A stretch of 64,000 bases of DNA, from positions 124,001-188,000 of the forward strand of contig JACJZS010000002.1 in assembly GCA_020635515.1 (NCBI GenBank). Direction: 5' to 3'. This DNA is from Flavobacteriales bacterium (GTDB lineage Bacteria; Bacteroidota; Bacteroidia; Flavobacteriales; Weeksellaceae). This document shows, piece by piece, positions 33,290 to 41,356 of the stretch. Positions within the stretch are counted from its first letter, which is position 1. Every line of letters starts with the position of its first letter. The notes under the pieces are model-generated. The model ran no database searches. It saw nothing but the letters and a program-made list of their open reading frames with translations, and had not been told where the DNA came from. Both the position numbers and the translations under genes were made by a program.

Positions 33290-33859
33290 TTATTTTAGAA
33301 AACCAGCTAAGTGTTCTTGATTTAACTTTACCTTAAACGAATCTAATCTATCTTTTAGTTCATCAACGGTTATAGATAGTTCACGTTCTTTGTATTGTTT
33401 TCTATTTTTTCTATCTTCAATCATCTGAATACTTCTTAAATACCTACGAACATCTTTTTCCGATTCCAATATTAATCCTGGAACTTGATCAGGATTTCCA
33501 TTTTCATCTTTGGCTACCATAGTAAAGTACGATGAATTGCAATGTTTCTCTTCTCCTGTTTGAATATTTTCTGAAACGACGCGTATACCAACAATCATAG
33601 AAGTTCGTCCAGCAAAATTAATGGACGCTTTCATGGTTACCAACTCTCCTATTTCTATAGGATTTAAAAAATTAACTGTATCTACGGAGGCAGTAACACA
33701 ATACGTACCAGAATGTCTTGATGCACAAGCAAAGGCAATCTCATCTAACATAGAAAGGATATATCCTCCATGTATTTTTCCTCGAAAATTAGAATACGAC
33801 GGAAGCATTAACTTAGAAATAGTTACTTGCGACTCACGAACTTTTTTGAATTTCTCCAC
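33290..33859 (-). CDS. hot-dog acyl-CoA thioesterase
   Basis: Hydrolyses acyl-CoA to free acid. The hot-dog signature is visible: PSYSNFRGKIHGGYILSMLDEIAFACASRH, here residues ~20-50 with the HGG--L-MLDE pattern, followed by TASVDTVNFLNPIEIGELV. The 189-residue length with a charged C-terminal tail is like the YciA/BACH class. It leads the operon that includes panD and radA. Its minus-strand promoter element TATATTTG (33883-33890) abuts the plus-strand trmD element. Confidence 0.88.
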   Translation of the reverse strand: MEKFKKVRESQVTISKLMLPSYSNFRGKIHGGYILSMLDEIAFACASRHSGTYCVTASVDTVNFLNPIEIGELVTMKASINFAGRTSMIVGIRVVSENIQTGEEKHCNSSYFTMVAKDENGNPDQVPGLILESEKDVRRYLRSIQMIEDRKNRKQYKERELSITVDELKDRLDSFKVKLNQEHLAGFLK

Positions 33860-33874
33860 AAATGAATATTTAAT

Positions 33875-33890
33875 TAACTTTGCAAATATA
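33875..33890. promoter_or_regulatory. abutting opposite -7 elements of trmD and the thioesterase operon
   Basis: Plus-strand TAACTTTG (33875-33882) is directly followed by minus-strand TATATTTG (33890-33883). Polymerases at the two sites would overlap, so the genes may not fire together. Confidence 0.5.
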
Positions 33891-33903
33891 AAAAATTATC
33901 TCT

Positions 33904-34578
33904 GTGCGAATTGATATCATAAGCGTTGTTCCCGAATTAATGACAAGTCCATTTGATGCATCTATTGTAAAACGTGCTCAAGAAAAAAAACTTGTAGAAA
34001 TTCATTTTCATAATTTACGCGATTATGCCAAAAACAAATACAATCAAATAGATGACTATCAGTATGGTGGAGGTTCTGGAATGGTAATGATGATAGAACC
34101 AATATCTAAATGTATAAACAAATTAAAATCTGAAAGAGAATACGATGAAATAATTTATATGACTCCCGATGGAGAGACATTAAATCAAAAAATGTGTAAT
34201 TCTCTCTCATTAAAAGGAAATATAATTATTTTGTGTGGACACTACAAAGGAGTTGATCAGCGAGTGCGAGATTTATACATTACAAAAGAAATTTCTATTG
34301 GGGATTACGTGTTGAGTGGTGGCGAAATAGGTGCTATTGTTCTGGTAGATGCTATTTGTCGTTTAATTCCAAGTGTTTTGGGAGACGAAACGTCTGCACT
34401 TACCGATAGTTTTCAAGATGATTTGCTTGCACCTCCTGTTTACACAAGACCAGAAGAGTTTGAAGGAAAAAAAGTTCCTGAAATTTTACTGAGTGGAAAC
34501 TTAAAAAAAATTGATGTTTGGAGAGAAGAACAAGCACTAGAAAGAACACAAAAACTACGTCCTGACCTGCTTAAATAA
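33904..34578 (+). CDS. trmD: tRNA (guanine-N1)-methyltransferase
   Basis: Methylates G37 of tRNAs and prevents frameshifting. It starts with GTG at 33904 (MRIDIISVVPELM), which fits the conserved TrmD N-terminus; the later ATG would cut it. YQYGGGSGMVMMIEP, IILCGHYKGVDQRV (trefoil-knot SAM site) and YVLSGGEIGAIVLVDAICR are diagnostic. 224 residues, complete. A small membrane-protein gene follows 6 bp after the stop. Confidence 0.96.
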   Translation: MRIDIISVVPELMTSPFDASIVKRAQEKKLVEIHFHNLRDYAKNKYNQIDDYQYGGGSGMVMMIEPISKCINKLKSEREYDEIIYMTPDGETLNQKMCNSLSLKGNIIILCGHYKGVDQRVRDLYITKEISIGDYVLSGGEIGAIVLVDAICRLIPSVLGDETSALTDSFQDDLLAPPVYTRPEEFEGKKVPEILLSGNLKKIDVWREEQALERTQKLRPDLLK

Positions 34579-34584
34579 ACAAAT

Positions 34585-34761
34585 ATGAAATTCCTAAACA
34601 TAACAATAACTTTCGATGATTCTCTAATTAAAATACTAATTATTTTAGCTGTTTTACTCGCTGTGTATTTTTTCTTTAGAAAATCATCAAAAGTTAAAAA
34701 AAGTAATCGTGAATCTTTTCGTAGTCGATATTTAGACAAGAAGAAAAATAGGAAAAATTAA
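34585..34761 (+). CDS. small single-pass membrane protein
   Basis: 58-residue ORF: a short N-terminal segment, one membrane helix (LIKILIILAVLLAVYFFF) and a very basic tail (SKVKKSNRESFRSRYLDKKK). It begins 6 bp after trmD in the same direction, so co-transcription is likely. It overlaps the convergent carbonic anhydrase gene by 4 bp at the stop codons. Not recognised; the basic tail may bind RNA or membrane phosphates. Confidence 0.6.
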   Translation: MKFLNITITFDDSLIKILIILAVLLAVYFFFRKSSKVKKSNRESFRSRYLDKKKNRKN

Positions 34762-35384
34762 CTCAACTTATAAATTTTCATAATTTGTTCTAATTCTTTC
34801 TTGAAGTCTATTTTTAAATCAATTAGCTTTCCTGATTTTACATCTAATACCCAACCATGAACCTGAACGCCTCTTTCGTTGAATGCTTTCTGAAAAGCAG
34901 CAGTTTTAATCACGTTTATGCATTGTTCTTTTACATTTAACTCTATCAGTCTGTTGTATCTATCATTTTCATTTTCAATCGCTTCTAGTTCTTCTTGATA
35001 CATTCTATATACATCTCGAATATTTCTAAGCCAAGGATTTAAAATACCTAAATCATCAGCTTGCATTGCTGCTTTTACACCACCACAAAAGTAATGTCCG
35101 CAAACTACTATATGATTCACTTTTAAGTGTGAAACTGCATAATTAAGCACTGACATTACGTTTAAATCAATGGAAATAACCATATTAGCAATATTTCTAT
35201 GTACAAAAACCTCGCCTGGTTGAGCTCCCATCATTTCCTCTGCCGTCACTCTACTATCAGAACAACCAATATACAGAATTTCAGGACTTTGACCTTCAGA
35301 CAACTTATTGAAATAATCCTTGTCTAAACTTAGTTTTTCATTAATCCATTTCTGATTATTTTCGAAAATCTTATTTACTTCCAT
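34758..35384 (-). CDS. beta-class carbonic anhydrase
   Basis: Interconverts CO2 and bicarbonate. Zinc ligands are Cys41 (in IGCSDSRV, with Asp43-Arg45 dyad), His97 and Cys100 (in VVCGHYFCGGVKAA). Length 208 aa is normal. It has no signal peptide, so it is cytosolic, supplying bicarbonate to carboxylases. It is divergent from gpmI. Confidence 0.94.
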   Translation of the reverse strand: MEVNKIFENNQKWINEKLSLDKDYFNKLSEGQSPEILYIGCSDSRVTAEEMMGAQPGEVFVHRNIANMVISIDLNVMSVLNYAVSHLKVNHIVVCGHYFCGGVKAAMQADDLGILNPWLRNIRDVYRMYQEELEAIENENDRYNRLIELNVKEQCINVIKTAAFQKAFNERGVQVHGWVLDVKSGKLIDLKIDFKKELEQIMKIYKLS

Positions 35385-35482
35385 GTTAATTTGTTTTTTG
35401 TCTATACAAATATATTTTTTTTCAACTTTATTAAAAATCTTTTTTTGACTTTTCTCATATCCTACATTAGCATATAATTTTG

Positions 35483-35490
35483 TAACTTTG
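35483..35490 (+). promoter_or_regulatory. -7 element of gpmI
   Basis: TAACTTTG, 30 bp before the ATG at 35521; it overlaps the TTG that would otherwise give a longer, false N-terminus. Confidence 0.6.
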
Positions 35491-35520
35491 CAAGCAAATT
35501 ATCACTCAGAATTTAATCCA

Positions 35521-37041
35521 ATGAAAAAAACAGCACTTATAATTTTAGACGGTTGGGGAATTGCTAAAGATAAATCAGTTTCAGCTATTGATTTGGCTAA
35601 TACTCCAAATATGGATTCTTACTTAAAAAACTATCCTAATGCAACACTTTCTACCTCTGGTCTTGATGTAGGTTTACCTGATGGACAAATGGGGAATTCC
35701 GAAGTAGGACACATGAATTTAGGTGCAGGACGTGTAGTTTATCAAAACTTAGCAAAAATAAACATAGCAATCGAAAAAAATACTTTTTCTAAAGAAGAAG
35801 AAATCCAAAAAACATTTCAGTTTGCTAAAGATAACAATAAAAAAGTACACTTTATAGGATTAGTATCTGATGGTGGTGTTCATTCTCATATCAATCATTT
35901 AAAAGCATTGATTGCCGCTGCTGATGAATATGGTTTAGATAATGTATTTGTTCATGCGTTTACTGATGGACGTGACTGTGACCCTAAATCAGGAAAAGAA
36001 TTCATTCAAGAAATCGTAGATTATTCTGCTGATAAATCAGCTAAACTAGCAAGCATAGTAGGAAGATATTATGCAATGGATAGAGATAAGCGTTGGGCAA
36101 GAGTAAAACTTGCGTATGACGTAATGGTAAATGCCGTAGGTGTACAAACTGAAAATCCTGTTGAAGCGATTCAAAATTCATATAATGAAGATGTAACCGA
36201 TGAGTTCATAAAACCAATTGTAGTTACCGAAAAAGGAAATCCTGTTGCTAAAATTGAAGAAGGAGATGTTGTAATTTGCTTTAATTTCCGTACCGACAGA
36301 GGAAGAGAGATTACAGAAGTTCTTTCTCAAAAAGATTTCGAAGAGTTTGGAATGAAAAAGCTAGACTTGTATTACGTTACCATGACAGAATACGATGAAA
36401 CATTTAAAAACGTACATGTAATCTACAAAGAAGATCTTCTACACAACACTATGGGAGAAGTCTTGGAAACTAACAATAAGACGCAAGTTAGAATTGCTGA
36501 AACAGAAAAATATCCTCACGTTACATTTTTCTTCTCAGGAGGAAACGAAAAAGAATACAAAGGAGAAAGAAGAATTATGTGTCCTTCTCCACAAGATGTT
36601 GCTACTTATGATTTAAAACCTGAAATGGCAGCATACGATATAAAAAATGCAATTGTAAAAGATATAAAAGAAAACCCAGCTGACTTTATTTGTCTGAACT
36701 TTGCTAATGCTGACATGGTAGGACATACAGGTTCTATGGAAGCTGCTATAAAAGCATGCGAAGTGGTAGACGAATGTTTAGGAGAAGTTGTAAATGCAGG
36801 ATTGGAGCAAGATTACGCTTTATTTGTAATTGCTGATCATGGAAATTCTGATATGATGAAAAATCCTGATGGAACACCAAACACACAACACACTACAAAT
36901 CCTGTACCTTTTGTAGTTATAGATAAAAATAAAAAATATGAAGTTTCCGATGGAAAATTAGGAGATATTGCACCAAGCATATTAAATGTCATGGGAATTG
37001 ATATTCCTAAAGAAATGACAGGAAATATAATTGTAAAATAA
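35521..37041 (+). CDS. gpmI: 2,3-bisphosphoglycerate-independent phosphoglycerate mutase
   Basis: Interconverts 3- and 2-phosphoglycerate in glycolysis with two Mn ions and a phosphoserine intermediate. From ATG 35521 (MKKTALIILDGWGIA), Asp10 binds metal and the nucleophile is Ser60 in GQMGNSEVGHMNLGAGR. HAFTDGRDCDP and FVIADHGNSD carry further ligands. 506 residues, typical. The in-frame TTG at 35488 belongs to the promoter region. A new promoter element (TAACTTTG, 37051-37058) follows its stop, so the next genes are a separate unit. Confidence 0.96.
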   Translation: MKKTALIILDGWGIAKDKSVSAIDLANTPNMDSYLKNYPNATLSTSGLDVGLPDGQMGNSEVGHMNLGAGRVVYQNLAKINIAIEKNTFSKEEEIQKTFQFAKDNNKKVHFIGLVSDGGVHSHINHLKALIAAADEYGLDNVFVHAFTDGRDCDPKSGKEFIQEIVDYSADKSAKLASIVGRYYAMDRDKRWARVKLAYDVMVNAVGVQTENPVEAIQNSYNEDVTDEFIKPIVVTEKGNPVAKIEEGDVVICFNFRTDRGREITEVLSQKDFEEFGMKKLDLYYVTMTEYDETFKNVHVIYKEDLLHNTMGEVLETNNKTQVRIAETEKYPHVTFFFSGGNEKEYKGERRIMCPSPQDVATYDLKPEMAAYDIKNAIVKDIKENPADFICLNFANADMVGHTGSMEAAIKACEVVDECLGEVVNAGLEQDYALFVIADHGNSDMMKNPDGTPNTQHTTNPVPFVVIDKNKKYEVSDGKLGDIAPSILNVMGIDIPKEMTGNIIVK

Positions 37042-37128
37042 AAAAAAGTGTAACTTTGGCTTTAAACAGGGAAAAATTAGGGAATAACGACTACTCTATT
37101 TAAAAATTAAACTGTTTTAAAGACCTAT

Positions 37129-37584
37129 ATGAATAACAAAATTATTGCCGTTGATTTTGACGGAACTATTGTTGATGATGCATATCCTAAAATTGGAAAA
37201 CCAAAGTTATATGCTTTTGACACCTTAAAAAGACTAGAAAGCCAAGGATATAGACTTATTCTTTGGACGTATCGTTATGGAAAAAGATTAGACGAAGCCG
37301 TTGAATTTTGCAAAGAAAACGGGATTGAGTTTTATGCTGTGAATAGCAGTTACGCCGAAGAAGAGTTTAATCCTAATGAACAAAGCCGAAAAATCCATGC
37401 TGATTATTTCATTGACGATAGAAACTTAGGTGGTTTTCCTGGTTGGGGAGAAATCTATGAAATCATAAATAAGAAAATTGAATTTACTATAGAAAATGGC
37501 ATTGTTTATGCAACTTCTAGAAGAAAAAGCAGTAGTAGCAATAAACAAAAAAAGAGTTTTTTACAAAAATTATTTGGAAGATGA
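37129..37584 (+). CDS. BT0820-like HAD hydrolase
   Basis: 151-residue HAD-superfamily protein. Motif I is AVDFDGTIVDD with the nucleophile Asp, motif II is ILWTYR (Thr), and motif IV is YFIDDRNLGGFPGWGEI. This matches the small BT0820-like group of Bacteroidetes, whose substrate is not known. A basic tail rich in Ser/Lys follows. It overlaps map by 4 bp (ATGA). Confidence 0.87.
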   Translation: MNNKIIAVDFDGTIVDDAYPKIGKPKLYAFDTLKRLESQGYRLILWTYRYGKRLDEAVEFCKENGIEFYAVNSSYAEEEFNPNEQSRKIHADYFIDDRNLGGFPGWGEIYEIINKKIEFTIENGIVYATSRRKSSSSNKQKKSFLQKLFGR

Positions 37585-38405
37585 TACATTTAAAAAATGC
37601 AGAAGAAATTGAATTGATGTACCAAAGTGCTCAATTGGTTTCTAAAACATTAGGCGAAATCGCAAAACATATACAACCTGGAATAACTACAAAAAAAATT
37701 GATGCTGTTGCAGAAGAGTTTATTCGTGATAATGGAGGAATTCCTGGTTTTTTAGGTTTGTATAATTTTCCAAATACTCTTTGTGTTTCTCCTAACGAAC
37801 AAGTAGTTCATGGAATACCAAATGATACTCCTCTAGAAAATGGAGATATAATCTCTGTTGATTGTGGTGTTTTAATGAATAATTATTACGGAGACCATGC
37901 CTATACTTTCGAAATCGGAGAAGTAAAATCCGAAGTAAAAAAACTACTCAAAATTACCAAAGAAAGTCTTTACGAAGGAATAAAAGCTTGCAATACTTCC
38001 AACAGAATTGGTGATATTGGATATGCAATTCAGACCTATTGTGAAAAAGAAGGTTATGGTGTTGTAAAAGAATTAGTAGGACATGGATTAGGAAAAAAAA
38101 TGCACGAAGATCCACAAGTACCTAATTATGGAAGAAGAGGAAATGGAAAAAGAATCAAAAATGGTATGACTCTCGCCATAGAACCCATGATAAACCTTGG
38201 TACCGACAAAGTAAAATTCCATAAAGACGGTTGGACAGTTACCAGTAGAGATAATTCTTTTTCTGCTCACTTTGAACACAATGTTGCTGTAATTAATGAT
38301 AAACCTGTTTTACTTTCCACTTTTGATTACGTACACAACGTATTGGGAATTAAATCGAGTGAAGAAGATGAGTTTAGGTATAAAGAAAATACGGTTTCTT
38401 TATAA
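37581..38405 (+). CDS. map: type I methionine aminopeptidase
   Basis: Removes the initiator Met from nascent proteins. Metal ligands are Asp in ISVDCGVLMNN and in YGDHAYTFEIG, His in LVGHGLGKKMHEDPQVPNYG, Glu in LAIEPMIN and Glu in HFEHNVAV. 274 residues, with a normal N-terminus lacking a zinc finger. It is coupled to the HAD gene by a 4-bp overlap. Confidence 0.95.
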   Translation: MIHLKNAEEIELMYQSAQLVSKTLGEIAKHIQPGITTKKIDAVAEEFIRDNGGIPGFLGLYNFPNTLCVSPNEQVVHGIPNDTPLENGDIISVDCGVLMNNYYGDHAYTFEIGEVKSEVKKLLKITKESLYEGIKACNTSNRIGDIGYAIQTYCEKEGYGVVKELVGHGLGKKMHEDPQVPNYGRRGNGKRIKNGMTLAIEPMINLGTDKVKFHKDGWTVTSRDNSFSAHFEHNVAVINDKPVLLSTFDYVHNVLGIKSSEEDEFRYKENTVSL

Positions 38406-38458
38406 TCTTTTTATAACTTTGTATCAGAATTTTTAAATATGAGAATCCAGTTAAAAAC

Positions 38459-38743
38459 ATGAAAGAGAGAAACTTTCAGATGATGAAAAGAAGACTTTCA
38501 ATCGCAATTAAAATATTATTTACAATACTAATCTCAATAATGATAATTATTGGAATTTATAATATTCTAATCAAGCCTTTAACTAAGATAAATCCAAATT
38601 ATATAATATTAGAAGATGGAAGACGAGGTTATGTTATGAATACCGAAAACATTTTATATTCTTCTATGATTAGTTTAATAATCGTTATTTTACTTTTAAT
38701 TATATTTAGAAAGAAAATATATAAATGGGTAAAAATACTGTAA
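38459..38743 (+). CDS. small two-helix membrane protein, unknown
   Basis: 94 residues (the ATG at 38480, MMKRRLSIAIKI, is an alternative start). There are two hydrophobic segments, ILFTILISIMIIIGIYNIL and SMISLIIVILLLIIF, joined by a loop with EDGRRGYVMN. The second helix is followed by a Lys-rich end. No domain is recognised. It lies alone between map and a methyltransferase. Confidence 0.6.
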   Translation: MKERNFQMMKRRLSIAIKILFTILISIMIIIGIYNILIKPLTKINPNYIILEDGRRGYVMNTENILYSSMISLIIVILLLIIFRKKIYKWVKIL

Positions 38744-38876
38744 ACAACAAGAGATAAGTAATTCGAATTGAATTAATTAAATCAAAAACTGCGTTTTTTT
38801 TCAACTTTTAACATAAGTCAAAACTCTCAACTACCTCACAAAACTCATAATCAGAAATTATTTACAAAAAAATTAG

Positions 38877-39635
38877 ATGATTCAAAAACTGCTTAATTTA
38901 TTTCCTCGTCCTTTTCTTATCAAGCTGAGTTATGTACTTCGTCCACTTGTTGTTTGGTTTTATAGAGGCAATAATCTTATAGATCCTATTGACGGAAAAA
39001 GTTATAGAAAATTTCTTCCCTATGGTTATGGAAAACAAAGGCAGAATGCACTTTCTCCAGGTACTTTATCTTTAGAAAGACATCGACTGATGTGGTTGTT
39101 TTTACAAAATGAAACCAACTTCTTTAAAGATGATTTAAAAGTGCTTCATATTGCTCCTGAACAGTGCTTTATAGATAGGTTTAAAAATTTAAACAATCTA
39201 ACTTATGTTACAGCTGATTTGTACTCTCCTATTGTAGATGTAAAAGCAGATATACTCGACTTACCTTTTTCTGATAATGAATTTGATGTTGTCATTTGTA
39301 ACCATGTACTTGAACATATAGAAGACGATAAAAAAGCAATGTCTGAACTCTACCGAGTAATGAAAAAAGGAAGTTGGGGGATTTTCCAAGTTCCTATGAA
39401 AAACAATCTAGGAAAAACCTACGAAGATTTCTCTATTACTTCTCCCGAAGAAAGAAAAAAGCATTTCGGACAGTACGACCATGTGCGTTGGTATGGAATG
39501 GATTATTTTAAACGTCTAGAAGATGTAGGTTTTACTACCTATCCCGTTAAATACTACAATAAAATAGGGAAAGAAAAAACGGAATTATACGCCCTTAGCT
39601 CTACTGAAATTCTACCATACGTAGAAAAAGGTTAA
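38877..39635 (+). CDS. class I SAM-dependent methyltransferase
   Basis: 252 residues with a Rossmann methyltransferase core at ~80-170: KVLHIAPEQCFIDRF (motif I, degenerate), TADLYSP, DLPFSDNEFDVVICNHVLEHIEDD (motifs II-III) and RVMKKGSWGIFQVP. Substrate unknown. The basic N-terminus with YVLRPLVVWFYRG suggests contact with the membrane or a polysaccharide substrate; similar proteins occur next to surface-glycan genes. No obvious operon partner. Confidence 0.8.
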   Translation: MIQKLLNLFPRPFLIKLSYVLRPLVVWFYRGNNLIDPIDGKSYRKFLPYGYGKQRQNALSPGTLSLERHRLMWLFLQNETNFFKDDLKVLHIAPEQCFIDRFKNLNNLTYVTADLYSPIVDVKADILDLPFSDNEFDVVICNHVLEHIEDDKKAMSELYRVMKKGSWGIFQVPMKNNLGKTYEDFSITSPEERKKHFGQYDHVRWYGMDYFKRLEDVGFTTYPVKYYNKIGKEKTELYALSSTEILPYVEKG

Positions 39636-39711
39636 TACTATGTTAAAATTCACTATCTTGTTTTATTATTAAAACAATTATGAATACATTTGCACAGTAT
39701 TTTTTTAGAGT

Positions 39712-40086
39712 ATGAAAGCAGTATTGTATCTTTTCTTTATCTCTATCCTCTTTTTTCAAGGGGGAAATACTCACTCAAAAGATAATTTGAAAGACAGTAC
39801 GGTCATTTCCCATGACTCTATTTCTAAAAAAGATACTTCTAATTCTCATAAAGCATTCTCAGAAACTTTCTTCGAAATTCGAGAAAGTGAAGAATTAGAC
39901 TCTTTTCATAGAACTGCAGATAACGATTACACAAGTAATGAAGATTATCTCACTCATTACATTTCTATACTCAATAGACTTATTTTTGAAAACAACACTA
40001 AAAAAAGTCTAGAATTGCAAAAAACACTTTTTTGCATACAAAACAAATCCCCTTTATACCTTAAAAATCAAACAATTAGAATTTAA
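39712..40086 (+). CDS. exported protein of unknown function
   Basis: 124 residues with a signal peptide (MKAVLYLFFISILFFQGG), then a hydrophilic Ser/Asp/Lys-rich region (KDNLKDSTVISHDSISKKDT). The promoter element TACATTTG at 39685-39692 lies 19 bp before the ATG. No domain recognised. Confidence 0.6.
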   Translation: MKAVLYLFFISILFFQGGNTHSKDNLKDSTVISHDSISKKDTSNSHKAFSETFFEIRESEELDSFHRTADNDYTSNEDYLTHYISILNRLIFENNTKKSLELQKTLFCIQNKSPLYLKNQTIRI

Positions 40087-40244
40087 AATTCTAACTTTTT
40101 AATAGAAGAGCAAGACGTATACTTCTGTTAAAACATCAATCCTATAGTACTTATTCTAAAAAAGAAAAGTGTATTAGGTGGAGTTTTTTTGCTATTCTAA
40201 ATCAAATAAGCTTTCTATAAAATATAAATTTTAAATTATTATAA

Positions 40245-41327
40245 ATGAAAAAACTATTTTTTTCTGTAGGTCTACTAGCCTTAACTTTTGCAGTATTTAG
40301 CTGTAAATCCGAACACCAAAAAGAAGAAGAAAAACGAGAATTCGAAGTTACGCAACCCTTAATTAAAGATACATTGGTAACTAAAGACTATGTAGCTCAG
40401 ATTCATGCATTTCAACATATTGAGTTAAGAGCCTTAGAGCAAGGATATTTACAAAATATTTATGTAGATGAAGGGCAAATAGTAAACAAAGGACAACGAA
40501 TGTTTAAAATTATGCCTAATGTTTATGATGCAGATGTTCAAAAAATGAGAGCAGAGGTAAATTTAGCTCAAATTGAATATAATAACACCAAATTATTAGC
40601 TGATAAAGATGTCGTTTCTAAAAATGAATTAGCACTACAAAAGGCTAAATTAGATAAGACTAAAGCAGAGCTTACATTAGCTCAAACCCATCTGAATTTT
40701 ACCAATATCAATGCTCCTTTTAGTGGGATTATGGATCGTTTACACACAAGAGAGGGGAGTTTATTAGAAGAAGGAGAATTGCTTACAACGCTTTCAAATA
40801 ATAGTAAAATGTGGGTATATTTTAATGTTCCTGAAGCTGAATATTTAGATTTTGTTACTCAAAGTAAAGATTTAAAATCGGAACATGTTAAATTAATTAT
40901 GGCTAATGGAAAGTATTTTAATCAAGACGGAATAGTAGATGCTATAGAAGGAGAATTTAATAACGAAACAGGAAATATTGAGTTTAGAGCAACTTTCCAA
41001 AATCCTCAAGGAATACTAAGACACGGAGAAACAGGAAGTATCGAAGTTACTAAAGGATTAAAAAATGCCGTCATAATTCCTCAAAAATCAACTTTTGAAG
41101 TTTTAGAGAAAAAATTTGTTTTTGTTGTTGATAAAAATAACGTGATTAAATCAAAACCAATAGAAATTATTGCAGAATTACCACATGTTTTTATAGTGAA
41201 AGGATTATCTAAAAATGATAAATTTTTACTTGAAGGATTACGTCTGGTAAAAGAAAATGACAAAATAGAATACAAATTAGTAAAACCTGAGAAAGCTCTT
41301 TCTGACTTAGAATTATACGCAGAATAG
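40245..41327 (+). CDS. RND efflux periplasmic adaptor (membrane fusion) lipoprotein
   Basis: AcrA/MexA-type adaptor that links inner pump and outer-membrane channel. The signal ends in a lipobox, LTFAVFSC with Cys20. IHAFQHIELRALEQGYLQNIY is the biotinyl-lipoyl domain start, then an alpha-hairpin (~95-140), GIMDRLHTREGSLLEEG, and the beta-barrel and membrane-proximal domains. 360 residues, intact. It starts the operon adaptor-pump-channel, whose pump gene is disrupted. Confidence 0.93.
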   Translation: MKKLFFSVGLLALTFAVFSCKSEHQKEEEKREFEVTQPLIKDTLVTKDYVAQIHAFQHIELRALEQGYLQNIYVDEGQIVNKGQRMFKIMPNVYDADVQKMRAEVNLAQIEYNNTKLLADKDVVSKNELALQKAKLDKTKAELTLAQTHLNFTNINAPFSGIMDRLHTREGSLLEEGELLTTLSNNSKMWVYFNVPEAEYLDFVTQSKDLKSEHVKLIMANGKYFNQDGIVDAIEGEFNNETGNIEFRATFQNPQGILRHGETGSIEVTKGLKNAVIIPQKSTFEVLEKKFVFVVDKNNVIKSKPIEIIAELPHVFIVKGLSKNDKFLLEGLRLVKENDKIEYKLVKPEKALSDLELYAE

Positions 41328-41356
41328 TTATCTAAAACCTTAAATCAAATAAACTT

